Assembly (NCBI RefSeq): GCF_008370045.1
Contig: NZ_VOBN01000007.1
Location: 186,001 to 250,000 of the forward strand
Length of the DNA stretch: 64,000 nt
DNA from: Pseudomonas sp. ANT_J12
GTDB lineage: Bacteria > Pseudomonadota > Gammaproteobacteria > Pseudomonadales > Pseudomonadaceae
Reading direction: 5' to 3'
A program made the position numbers and the translations under genes. Each line of letters begins with the position of its first letter. The stretch's first letter is position 1. The notes beneath the pieces are model-generated. The model saw only the letters and a list, made by a program, of their open reading frames with translations. It had not been told where the DNA came from and ran no database searches. Positions 51,280-59,077 of this stretch are shown in pieces.

Positions 51280-52191
51280 TTAAGGTTGGCGGCTTCCCTC
51301 CTCACGCAACAGCGCTTGCAAGGTGTCGAGGCGAGCACCGTCGAAGGCAATCACGGTGCCCTGCTCGAACACCCGGCGCGCCAGCCCGGTCAACACCGCA
51401 CCGGGCGGCAGTTCGATTTGTAGCCGTACGCCGCGCTCGTAGGCGCTTTGCACGGTGCCGCGCCAATCGACGACGCGGCACATATTGAAAGCGAGGTCGT
51501 CGCGCAGGGCTTCGACGTTGACGATGGGCCGGGCGCGACTGCCGCTCAGGTAGCCCATCGATGGGGTTTTCAGTGACACCTTGGCGAAGGCTTCGGCGAG
51601 GGTTTTCGCTGGCGCGTCCAGCAAAGGACAGTGCGACGGCACGCTGACGGCCAGACGCTTGGCCAGACCTGCACCGTGACCTTTCGCCAACTGCGCCACG
51701 GCTTTCATCGCCCCATCGCTACCCGCAATCACCACCTGGTTATCGGCGTTGATATTGGCCAGGTACACCGGCGTTTCATTGCTGTGAACCTGCGCGAGCA
51801 ACTGTTCGACGGTGGATAAATCGAGACCGATGATCGCGGTCATGCCGTAGCCCTGTGGATAAGCCAGTTGCATCAGCTCACCGCGCAGGCTGACCAGATG
51901 CAGGGCATCGCTGAAGCCCAGAGCCCCGGCAACCACCGCTGCCGGATAGGCGCCGATGGACAACCCGGCCACGTAATCCGCCGGTTCCTGTAGTTGCCGG
52001 GAAGCCGCAACACCAGCGATCAGCAGGCAAAGCTGCACCGCCCGCGTCGTCTTCAAGGCCTCGGTAGAATCCAGCAGCAACGCGTCTTCACCGAGGACTT
52101 CACTCGCCTCGCTCACCGTTTCCCGAGGCAAACGCTGCAGCATGCCCGGCTGTTGCGCGCCCTGGCCGGGGAACACCAACAGGCTGCTCAC
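51280..52191 (-). CDS. mdcH: Malonate decarboxylase subunit epsilon (malonyl transacylase)
   Basis: A 303 aa malonyl-CoA:ACP transacylase-fold protein that loads malonyl onto the MdcC carrier for start-up. It shows LLVFPGQGAQQPGML, the catalytic Ser in AGLSIGAYPAAVVAGAL (G-x-S-x-G), and SVPSHCPLLDAPAK with the partner His. The start is a GTG at 52191 that overlaps the mdcG stop as GTGA, with GGAG 8 nt upstream. Confidence 0.9.
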   Translation of the reverse strand: MSSLLVFPGQGAQQPGMLQRLPRETVSEASEVLGEDALLLDSTEALKTTRAVQLCLLIAGVAASRQLQEPADYVAGLSIGAYPAAVVAGALGFSDALHLVSLRGELMQLAYPQGYGMTAIIGLDLSTVEQLLAQVHSNETPVYLANINADNQVVIAGSDGAMKAVAQLAKGHGAGLAKRLAVSVPSHCPLLDAPAKTLAEAFAKVSLKTPSMGYLSGSRARPIVNVEALRDDLAFNMCRVVDWRGTVQSAYERGVRLQIELPPGAVLTGLARRVFEQGTVIAFDGARLDTLQALLREEGSRQP

Positions 52192-52805
52192 GCTGCTTGC
52201 TCCTGAGGGTTCCATGGATCAAGCACCAAACAGGCTTCAGTAGCGTTTTTCAGCAGGACTCGCCGCGCTGGCCCGGCCCATTCGCGCAAGGCGATGGCGC
52301 CGGAAGGTGTCTGCAATTGCATGTCCACCTGACACGCGGCGGTATCAAAAATCTTCACCAGTTCCTGAGCCCGCACCCGGCTCAAAGGTTGCGGTGTGCG
52401 CAGGATCAAGTCGAGGTCGCTGCGCTCATGCAAGGCCTGAACACCACTGGCCAATTCGAAACCGGCGCTGCCGCTGATACCCCAGACGAAACCGCAAGCA
52501 TCCAGCATCGCCCGCAGTTGAGTCAGTGCGCGCAATGCGGGTAGATCCCGATCAATCGAAACATGACGAAGATCTTCAGGTTTGACCCGACGCTGAATCG
52601 CCTCGACTACCATCACCGTCGCAAACCGCTGCTCACGCAACGGTCCACGCACGCCGACGGCAATCTGGCCCGATGCGCACAACGCACGCCGGACCACCAC
52701 TGGCTGACCCTGAGCCAAAGCGTCTGTCGCCCACATCGGCGCATCCAGCGGCAACTGCTCCGGGGTCATGCCCCAGAGCAAGTCGTGAGCCAGAAACGTA
52801 TTCAC
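52188..52805 (-). CDS. mdcG: Malonate decarboxylase holo-ACP synthase
   Basis: A 205 aa nucleotidyltransferase-like enzyme that attaches the phosphoribosyl-dephospho-CoA group to MdcC. Its motif WGISGSAGFELASG with ALHERSDLDLILR (Gly-Ser and the D-x-D pair) marks the nucleotidyltransferase site. The start is one of two consecutive GTG codons; I take 52805, which overlaps the mdcE stop as GTGA, although 52808 is equally possible. Confidence 0.88.
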   Translation of the reverse strand: MNTFLAHDLLWGMTPEQLPLDAPMWATDALAQGQPVVVRRALCASGQIAVGVRGPLREQRFATVMVVEAIQRRVKPEDLRHVSIDRDLPALRALTQLRAMLDACGFVWGISGSAGFELASGVQALHERSDLDLILRTPQPLSRVRAQELVKIFDTAACQVDMQLQTPSGAIALREWAGPARRVLLKNATEACLVLDPWNPQEQAA

Positions 52806-53590
52806 CACTGCGCTCTCAGCAGTTCACGCACCTTGCTCGATGCCGCGCGATTGCTGGCGCCCAAGCGACTGCTCAAATCACGACCCTTCGCGGCGACATC
52901 GCTGATCGCTTGATTCAGGCATTCCGTCACGCGGGTCAGATCTTGCGCCGTCGGCTGCTCAATCTGCTCCACCGACAAGGTTTCCCAGAGCAAACCGAGG
53001 CTGGCGTAGCTTTCAATGTCATACGCCATCGGCGGCACGCTGGCGGCCAGGGCTTCGAGTTCTTCGACACTGCGCAACGTCACCCGCGCCGCCGACGCCT
53101 TGCCCATGGCGTGAACCATTACGCCGGGATCGCGCAAGGCAATTAGTCGATTGGCTTGATACCCGTGAGCGAGAAACGCCCCGGACATCGCCTTGCCCAC
53201 CAGCAAACCGATCACCGCGTGTCCGGCCAGTCGAGCACGAGCATAACTGTCCGCCGCACCAGCCAATGCCTGATGAATACCGAGGGCTTCTTCGCGGCGG
53301 CCGTAGGCTTGGCTGGGTACATCGACGATGGCGATCAAGGCACGCTTCTGAGATTTATCGCTGTCGGCCGCGATGACTTCATCCACAGCTTTGGCCAACC
53401 CCCAACCTTCCAGCAAACCGACCTCACCGTTGCGGGCACGGACGAAGCGGTTGTCGGGATCAGTCACCACTGCGATAAACCGCACGGATACATCACCCAA
53501 AAAGCCGTCGGCCACCTTCAACGAAGCAGGCAAACCTTCGACCGGTTTCGCACCGGTACTCAAGGCGTTAAACCAGTTCAAACCTCTCAT
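52802..53590 (-). CDS. mdcE: Malonate decarboxylase subunit gamma
   Basis: A 262 aa carboxyltransferase-fold protein which with MdcD decarboxylates malonyl-S-ACP to acetyl-S-ACP. ALIAIVDVPSQAYGRREEAL and GHAVIGLLVGKAMSGAFLAH (oxyanion-hole type Gly region) match MdcE. Its ATG overlaps the mdcD stop as ATGA, a sign of coupled translation and fixed subunit ratio. Confidence 0.92.
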   Translation of the reverse strand: MRGLNWFNALSTGAKPVEGLPASLKVADGFLGDVSVRFIAVVTDPDNRFVRARNGEVGLLEGWGLAKAVDEVIAADSDKSQKRALIAIVDVPSQAYGRREEALGIHQALAGAADSYARARLAGHAVIGLLVGKAMSGAFLAHGYQANRLIALRDPGVMVHAMGKASAARVTLRSVEELEALAASVPPMAYDIESYASLGLLWETLSVEQIEQPTAQDLTRVTECLNQAISDVAAKGRDLSSRLGASNRAASSKVRELLRAQW

Positions 53591-54429
53591 GAGCGCTCTC
53601 CTTGATACAGATCGCGAACCACCGACGGTTCGATTTGCGGTTCAGCATCCAATCGCGCCAAGCGCTCCAGAAACAACCCGGCCTGCTGGCTACGTTGCTG
53701 CTCCGGCAAGCCTTGCTTGAGCAATTCACTGACCTGCAGTTGAATCTGCGCCACATCATCGGCCACATAACGATCCACCAAACCACTGGCGAACCGCTGC
53801 TCGCCGCCGGTCAGGCTCCAGATGAAAGGACGATCCCGGGAGTCGTATTCCTCAAGCCCCGCTTCCTGCTCGATCACCTGCGGACCGTTGAGACCAAGCC
53901 GCGCTTCCTGAGTCACCAGCAAATAGCTGCACAACCCGGCGGCAATCGACATCCCGCCAAAGCAACCGACGCTGCCCGCCACCACGCCAACAACAGGCTG
54001 GTACTGACGCAAATCGACAATCGCCGCATGGATATCCGCAATCGCTGCCAATCCGAGATTGGCCTCCTGCAACCGCACGCCGCCCGTTTCCAGCAGCAAC
54101 ACGGCGCGGGTTGGAATGCCTTTGCGGTTATCTTCGGCGGCGAGTTCCAGCGCACCAGAAATCTTCGCCCCGCCGACTTCTCCAAGGCTCCCACCCTGAA
54201 ACGCGCCTTCAATCGCCGCGATCACCACCGGCAAACCGCCGATGCTGCCCTTGGCGATCACCACGCCGTCATCGGCTTGCGGCACCACGCCCTGGCGCGA
54301 CAGCCACGGCGACATGACGCGTTGAAACGGGTCGAGCAATTCGCGGAAGGTGCCGGCGTCGAGCAAGGTTTTCGCCCGTTGCCGCGCACCGAGTTCGACG
54401 AAGCTGTGCTTGCTGAGGAGATCAGTCAT
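53587..54429 (-). CDS. mdcD: Malonate decarboxylase subunit beta
   Basis: A 280 aa carboxyltransferase-fold subunit partnering MdcE. GVVIAKGSIGGLPVVIAAIE, GSLGEVGGAKISGALELAAE and VVGVVAGSVGCFGGMSIAAG are the expected crotonase-like segments. GGAGG precedes ATG 54429; the open frame further upstream overlaps mdcC and is ignored. Its start overlaps the mdcC stop by eight bases. Confidence 0.92.
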   Translation of the reverse strand: MTDLLSKHSFVELGARQRAKTLLDAGTFRELLDPFQRVMSPWLSRQGVVPQADDGVVIAKGSIGGLPVVIAAIEGAFQGGSLGEVGGAKISGALELAAEDNRKGIPTRAVLLLETGGVRLQEANLGLAAIADIHAAIVDLRQYQPVVGVVAGSVGCFGGMSIAAGLCSYLLVTQEARLGLNGPQVIEQEAGLEEYDSRDRPFIWSLTGGEQRFASGLVDRYVADDVAQIQLQVSELLKQGLPEQQRSQQAGLFLERLARLDAEPQIEPSVVRDLYQGERS

Positions 54430-54721
54430 GGCCGACCTCCTCAAAGCCTTGCTCCAGACGCAAGCGCACCACACCCGGTGTCGCGCCGAAGTCGTGGATA
54501 TCGATGGCCATGGCGGGCGGCGTCTGACCGTCAAACATCCGCGCAAACAGATGCTGCCAACGCTGTTCGGCGCCATTGACCGAGGTCTGCACCTGGATGG
54601 TCAACTTGCCGGCCACACCCGGTTCGATCAGCACTTCCAGATCGCCCGAGCCAACACAGCCCACCAGCGTCCGGCCCCGGGGCGGCTGCCCGGCGGGGAA
54701 TTCAAAGGATAAGGTTTCCAT
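54422..54721 (-). CDS. mdcC: Malonate decarboxylase acyl carrier protein (delta)
   Basis: A 99 aa carrier that holds the thiol cofactor 2'-(5''-phosphoribosyl)-3'-dephospho-CoA. The modified Ser is expected in VGCVGSGDLEVLIEPG (S-G-D-L-E, as in citrate lyase gamma). The ATG overlaps the mdcB stop as TGATG. Its short length is normal. Confidence 0.92.
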   Translation of the reverse strand: METLSFEFPAGQPPRGRTLVGCVGSGDLEVLIEPGVAGKLTIQVQTSVNGAEQRWQHLFARMFDGQTPPAMAIDIHDFGATPGVVRLRLEQGFEEVGHD

Positions 54722-55572
54722 CAGAAAGCTCCGGATTCGAGGCGGTCGATGAACAGGCACGCGGCGAGCAAATCAGCGGCTCCACCCGGCGAGGCGTTCA
54801 ACGCGATGAGTTGTTCATCCAGTTCATGCAAGCGGCGACGACCACCGAGGCTGGCACTGCCGCCCGCGTCGAGCACCGCTTGAGCACCGAGTTGCATGGT
54901 TTGCAGGCCCTGTTCGCCGGCGCGGTAAAGCACGCAGGTGTCGGCCAGTCGGGTCATGATCGCGAGCAAGGCGTCGAGGCGTGCGTTTTGTTCGCCGTGG
55001 CCCAGGGCGCGGCTGCGTTTGAGTTGGGGTAACCCACGTTGCAGGACCGAAGGGAAGCCGAGTTGCGCTTCTTCACGGGCACCGCGTGCGCCGTAGCGTT
55101 GGGCGACTTGGGCGCCGTGGCTTAGCGGGCGTGGCGCGTGACGGTCGTCGAGCAAAGCCAAACGTGCGGCGCACAGCGTGACGGCGCTGGCGTTGGTGTT
55201 TTCAAGGGCGGCGGCAGCGACCAACAGCCCCAGCGCCCAGATCGCCCCACGATGAGTATTCACGCCATCGGTGGTGGCGAGCATCGCTTGCTCCCCTTCC
55301 CGACCGATCCGTCCGAGGGCTTCGCGCAACGGCAGACCGACGTCGCCAAATTCGATGGCCACGTCGGCCATTTCCTTGAACGCCGGCCATAACGACAGCG
55401 CCGAAGCGTGCATCAAGCCCAGGTGCAAATCGGTGTGCGCTCCGTTGCCGCGACGGTCCACCAGCGCCGGTTTCGGCGACAGGTCTGCTTCGTCGATCAG
55501 CGCGTCCACCGCCAAATCCGCCAGCCGCTCGGCCAGGGTCAGTGTTTTGGGTTGCAGGTTAAGTGCGTGCAT
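54721..55572 (-). CDS. mdcB: Triphosphoribosyl-dephospho-CoA synthase
   Basis: A 283 aa CitG-family enzyme making the cofactor precursor for MdcC from dephospho-CoA and ATP. SPKPALVDRRGNGAHTDLHL is the CitG signature, and GVNTHRGAIWALGLLVAAA carries the second conserved His. GGAG precedes the ATG, which directly follows the mdcA stop. Confidence 0.93.
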   Translation of the reverse strand: MHALNLQPKTLTLAERLADLAVDALIDEADLSPKPALVDRRGNGAHTDLHLGLMHASALSLWPAFKEMADVAIEFGDVGLPLREALGRIGREGEQAMLATTDGVNTHRGAIWALGLLVAAAALENTNASAVTLCAARLALLDDRHAPRPLSHGAQVAQRYGARGAREEAQLGFPSVLQRGLPQLKRSRALGHGEQNARLDALLAIMTRLADTCVLYRAGEQGLQTMQLGAQAVLDAGGSASLGGRRRLHELDEQLIALNASPGGAADLLAACLFIDRLESGAF

Positions 55573-57243
55573 TTACCAGCTCCTGAACTTGGCGGGCGGG
55601 TTGTAGAGGCCACCGGACCACTCCACCAGATCGGCCACGCTTTTGGCCGCAAGCAATTCGCGGGTGGCGTCGGTGCGGCGGATGCCGAGGTCTTCGGGCA
55701 AGGCGATCAAACCTTCGCGGCGCATGCGGGCGGTGTCTTTCGCGTTGTGGCGCAAGCCGATCACGGTGACGCCCGCGACCGCCGCGATCATCGCTTGGCG
55801 TTCTTCCAGCGAGCGCGCCTTGTACAGGTAGGCGATGCCTTCTTCGGTCAGCAGGTGGGTGACGTCGTCGCCATAGATCATGATCGGCGCCAACGGCATG
55901 CCGCTTTTACGCGCCACTTCCACCGCGTCGAGGGTTTCGACGAAGGTCGGTTTGCCGCCCTCCTGGAACGTCTCGACCATTTGCACCACGAGTTTTTTGC
56001 CGCGCTCGAGCAAGGCTTCCGGCGCATCGTCGTGGCGCATGTCGAGCCAGGCTGGCGTGCCATGACGCCGACCGCGCGGGTCGTGACCCATGTTCGGCGC
56101 GCCACCGAAACCGGCCAAACGTCCGCGAGTTACGGTGGAGGAATGACCGTCGCCATCGACCTGCAGGGTCGCGCCAATGAACAGGTCCACCGCGTACTGT
56201 CCGGCCAGTTGGCAGAACATGCGGTTGGAACGCAACGAGCCGTCGCGCCCGGTGAAGAACACGTCGGGCCGGGCGGCGATGTAGTTTTCCATCCCCAGTT
56301 CAGTGCCGAAGCAATGCACACTCTCGACCCAACCGCTTTCGATGGCCGGGATCAGGGTTGGGTGCGGATTGAGGGTCCAGTTGCGGCAGATCTTGCCTTT
56401 GAGGCCGAGGGATTCGCCGTAGGTCGGCAGGATCAATTCGATGGCGGCGGTGTTGAAACCGATGCCGTGGTTCAGGGACTGGACGTTGTGTTTTTCGTAG
56501 ATCCCGCGAATCGCCATCATCGCCATCAATACGTGCACAGGCTTGATGTGGCGAGGGTCGCGGGTGAACAGCGGCTCGATGTAGAACGGCTTGTCCGCCA
56601 CCACCACGAAATCGACCCAGGACGCGGGGATATCAACGCGGGGCAGATCGGTGACGTCGTCCACCAGTTGATTGACCTGGACGATAACGATGCCATCGCT
56701 GAAGGCTGCCGGTTCGATCAATGCCGGGGTGTCTTCGGTGCTCGGCCCGGTGTAGATGTTGCCGGCGCGGTCGGCCATGAAACCGGCGGAGAGCACGACG
56801 TTGGGGATCAGGTCCACCACCAGTCGTGCGTAGAGTTCGATGTAGGTGTGGATCGCGCCGATTTCCAGCAGGCCATCTTCCAGCAACTGGCTGATGCGCA
56901 GGCTCTGGGTGCCGGCGAAGGAGAAATCGAGCTTGCGGGCGATGCCCCGTTCGAACAAATCGAGGTGCTCGGAGCGGCCGACGCTGGGCATGATCATGTG
57001 CAAATCGTGCAACTTGGCCGGATCAGCCTTGGCCAGGGAGCGCGACAGGAAATCCGCCTGCTTCTGGTTATTGCCCTCCAGCACCACCCGGTCGCCGGGC
57101 AGAATCAACGCCTCCAGCGCTGCGACGATCTTGTCGGTGGGCAACACCACGCCGTCGGCAAAACCTTTGACCAACTCAAGACGCCGCTGCTTCTCGCTGC
57201 GCCGGCGCGTCCATCGCGAGTCGGGGGATATTGTTGTTGTCAT
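55573..57243 (-). CDS. mdcA: Malonate decarboxylase subunit alpha
   Basis: A 556 aa CoA-transferase-like subunit exchanging acetyl for malonyl on the carrier protein. SFAGTQSLRISQLLEDG, VDLIPNVVLSAGFMADRAGN and GFGGAPNMGHDPRGRRHGTP are recognisable MdcA segments. GGAG precedes the ATG at 57243. It is the first gene of the leftward malonate operon mdcABCDEGH-madLM. Confidence 0.94.
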   Translation of the reverse strand: MTTTISPDSRWTRRRSEKQRRLELVKGFADGVVLPTDKIVAALEALILPGDRVVLEGNNQKQADFLSRSLAKADPAKLHDLHMIMPSVGRSEHLDLFERGIARKLDFSFAGTQSLRISQLLEDGLLEIGAIHTYIELYARLVVDLIPNVVLSAGFMADRAGNIYTGPSTEDTPALIEPAAFSDGIVIVQVNQLVDDVTDLPRVDIPASWVDFVVVADKPFYIEPLFTRDPRHIKPVHVLMAMMAIRGIYEKHNVQSLNHGIGFNTAAIELILPTYGESLGLKGKICRNWTLNPHPTLIPAIESGWVESVHCFGTELGMENYIAARPDVFFTGRDGSLRSNRMFCQLAGQYAVDLFIGATLQVDGDGHSSTVTRGRLAGFGGAPNMGHDPRGRRHGTPAWLDMRHDDAPEALLERGKKLVVQMVETFQEGGKPTFVETLDAVEVARKSGMPLAPIMIYGDDVTHLLTEEGIAYLYKARSLEERQAMIAAVAGVTVIGLRHNAKDTARMRREGLIALPEDLGIRRTDATRELLAAKSVADLVEWSGGLYNPPAKFRSW

Positions 57244-57353
57244 GACCACTCCACGGGTTCGCTGTCGTGGGGCCACCTTAGGAGGGTTGGGGAGTGGGCA
57301 TCAATCAAGCAGAGCGACGGATCGTTACGGTCAGGGTAATGGTTGGCCGGGCT

Positions 57354-57453
57354 GACGCCTTCGCGGGCAAGCCTCGCTCCTACAAGGTCGCGTCGTACAC
57401 AACCTCTGCGAACGACACAAACCTGTAGGAGCGAGGCTTGCCCGCGAAGAGGC
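57354..57453. repeat. REP pair, family R2
   Basis: GCGGGCAAGCCTCGCTCCTAC faces GTAGGAGCGAGGCTTGCCCGC. Confidence 0.88.
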
Positions 57454-57479
57454 CAGACCAATCACCGCGATCTTCGATC

Positions 57480-57517
57480 AGTCCCAAAAGAGGACCGATC
57501 AGTCCCTTTTTGGGACT
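57480..57517. repeat. AGTCCC stem-loop with an alternative upstream arm
   Basis: AGTCCC-TTTTT-GGGACT (57501-57517) is a tight hairpin; an extra AGTCCCAAAA at 57480 can pair with TTTTGGGACT instead. GATCAGTCCC occurs twice as a direct repeat. Confidence 0.6.
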
Positions 57518-57519
57518 TT

Positions 57520-57628
57520 GATCGTTCCCACGCTCTGCGTGGGAATGCCTCAACGGACGCTCCGCGTTCGGCTCTTGGGACGCGGAGCGTCCCGGGCTGC
57601 ATTCCTTTGCTGCGCGTGGGAACGATCA
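57520..57628. repeat. REP-type palindromic element, family R1
   Basis: Left arm GATCGTTCCCACGCTCTGCG, inner GACGCTCCGCGTTC and GGACGCGGAGCGTCC, right arm altered to TTTGCTGCGCGTGGGAACGA. Confidence 0.85.
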
Positions 57629-57632
57629 ACTC

Positions 57633-57771
57633 CTGTGGCGAGGGGGCTTGCCCCCGTTCGGCTGCGCAGCAGTCGTAAAACCATCGCACCCGGTGTGCCT
57701 GATACACCTCGGTTGCAGATTTTGGAGCTGCTTCGCAGCCCAACGGGGGCAAGCCCCCTCGCCACAGGGAG
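57633..57771. repeat. REP pair, family R3
   Basis: GTGGCGAGGGGGCTTGCCCC faces GGGGGCAAGCCCCCTCGCCAC across about 95 bp. Confidence 0.87.
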
Positions 57772-57906
57772 TTCGACCGCCGGGGGATTTGTGTTTAAAA
57801 GTTGCGGCGCAGGAAGGGTTGGCGGCTACGCGGTCTGACGTCACTGCCTACAGCAATGGGGGAACACGCTGACTGGTGGGGTTTTGCGTTGATCTTTATC
57901 GTTTGT

Positions 57907-57972
57907 GTGTCGCTGCCAATTCAGCGACCGGGTCTGGAATCCCGAGGTGTAGAAGGCGCGAAAGCGCCCCTC
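57907..57972 (+). promoter_or_regulatory. Hairpin segment before leader copy B
   Basis: TCGCTG-CCAATT-CAGCGA (57910-57927) is followed by GGCGC-GAAA-GCGCC (57955-57968). These stem-loops are absent before leader copy A. They may belong to a separate RNA or to an extended leader; no T run follows, so a terminator is unlikely. Confidence 0.5.
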
Positions 57973-58013
57973 ATGACGTATGCTTGCGCACCTTTAATGT
58001 GTGCATTCAGTTA

Positions 58014-58110
58014 TGGCGGCTGTGCGCGGGAGACCTTCGGGTCTACCGGGTTTTCTCCACCTCGGGTTCCAGCCCGCGTACAGCTGCCACCCCTTCGGCT
58101 GGAACCGAGG
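58014..58110 (+). promoter_or_regulatory. Structured 5' leader RNA, copy B, with a competing helix
   Basis: P1 pairs TGGCGGCTGTGCG (58014-58026) with CGTACAGCTGCCA (58077-58089); P2 is AGACC-TTCG-GGTCT (58031-58044); P3 pairs CGGGTT (58047-58052) with AGCCCG (58071-58076). The 3' half of P3, CCTCGGGTTCCAGCC (58060-58074), is also complementary to GGCTGGAACCGAGG (58097-58110) with one bulged G. Compared with copy A, P1 pairs 4, 10 and 12 have changed on both strands. The coding start follows 33 nt later. Confidence 0.77.
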
Positions 58111-58143
58111 GAGCAGCTGAAACTCATTACTGGAGATTTCACT

Positions 58144-58515
58144 ATGTTCAAAGCTACCCCCAACCCCCCAGAATCCGGCACCGATTCCCAACCATCCCTC
58201 GATGCCGAAAAGATGAAAGAAGCCGCCGACCGCGCCTTCGCCCATTACTTCCCCCCGGCGGATGCAAAACCCGCCAAGCGCCGGAAATACCAACTCTTCG
58301 CCGTTGCCCCGGGAATCAACGACCCCGAGGCCCTGCTGGCCAACGCTTCCGAAGACTTGCTGTCCATCAGCGCGATTGCTGCCGATTTGGCGGACGATGT
58401 GGAAGGCACGCACCGTTCGGTAGCTTTGGCGATCAGCCGTTTGACCGATGGCGTGCAATTGTTGGTGGAGCGGGTGCTGGATCACCATGAGGCGTTGGCC
58501 GCAGGCAAGGTTTAG
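58144..58515 (+). CDS. DUF6124-like small protein
   Basis: A 123 aa protein of unknown function. It begins MFKATPNPPESGTDSQPSLD, a start commonly seen in fluorescent pseudomonads, and ends in a helical region (ASEDLLSISAIAADLADDVE, AISRLTDGVQLLVERVLDHH). There is no signal or membrane helix. GGAG is 8 nt before the ATG. Like the small gene at 10123 it is preceded by the structured leader, although the two proteins share only a general helical C-terminal style. The family label is from memory. Confidence 0.75.
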   Translation: MFKATPNPPESGTDSQPSLDAEKMKEAADRAFAHYFPPADAKPAKRRKYQLFAVAPGINDPEALLANASEDLLSISAIAADLADDVEGTHRSVALAISRLTDGVQLLVERVLDHHEALAAGKV

Positions 58516-58544
58516 CCGTTGATGTTGTGGTGAATTGACGGCCG

Positions 58545-58621
58545 CCTTCGCGGGCAAGCCTCGCTCCTACAGGATTTACGTTGCCCCTTGTAGGAGCGAG
58601 GCTTGCCCGCGAAGGGGCCCG
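58545..58621. repeat. REP pair, family R2
   Basis: GCGGGCAAGCCTCGCTCCTAC faces GTAGGAGCGAGGCTTGCCCGC between the DUF6124-like gene and chpC. Confidence 0.88.
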
Positions 58622-59077
58622 TCAGACGAGCCCGGCACTCACCAACAACTCCTCCAGCGCCAACAAATCCGGCACTTTCGCCACTTGCTCCCCCACCTGC
58701 ACCGCCGCTTGCTCAAGCGGACACAACGGCACATCCACATAACTCAACTGGCTATCGAGCTTGTACGAGCGCGGAATCCCCTGCACCAACAGCGCAATGA
58801 ACTTCAACTCCGGTCGCCCGCCCAGGGCATTGAGGATGACGATGCGCACGCGCTCGCCGATCACCACTTTGCTGCCACATGCCGACTCAAAACTGAGCAA
58901 CGGAATCTGCCGATCCCGCCACGTCACCAGCCCCAGGTACCACGGCGGTGTATCGAGGTCGAACGCCGCCGGTTGGTAGTCGATCAACTCGGCGACGGCG
59001 ACGTTGGGCAGGATCAAGTTGCGATCCGCCAAGGGCAGCAACAGGCCCGTGAGGTTGCTGGTGCGATGCTCAAGCAT
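58622..59077 (-). CDS. chpC: CheW-like chemotaxis coupling protein
   Basis: A 151 aa single CheW domain. LTGLLLPLADRNLILPNVAV and LGLVTWRDRQIPLLSFESAC match CheW, including the loop before the conserved IPLL. It overlaps the chpA stop by eight bases, and GGAG precedes its ATG. By position and size it corresponds to ChpC of the Chp twitching-motility cluster, where it may link an alternative receptor to ChpA. Confidence 0.86.
   Translation of the reverse strand: MLEHRTSNLTGLLLPLADRNLILPNVAVAELIDYQPAAFDLDTPPWYLGLVTWRDRQIPLLSFESACGSKVVIGERVRIVILNALGGRPELKFIALLVQGIPRSYKLDSQLSYVDVPLCPLEQAAVQVGEQVAKVPDLLALEELLVSAGLV

Larger units (their letters stand above)
57244..58013. other. Long intergenic region upstream of mdcA
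   Basis: Contains the mdc promoter side (57244-57350, no clear operator recognised), four repeat clusters (R2, a small hairpin, R1, R3) and a GC-rich hairpin segment leading to the structured leader at 58014. No convincing coding sequence is seen; open frames here run through repeats. Confidence 0.6.

Noticed and set aside
57480..57517. AGTCCC hairpin as a terminator of the malonate region
   Set aside because: It lies upstream of mdcA rather than after a gene and has no T run following the stem, so I list it only as a repeat.
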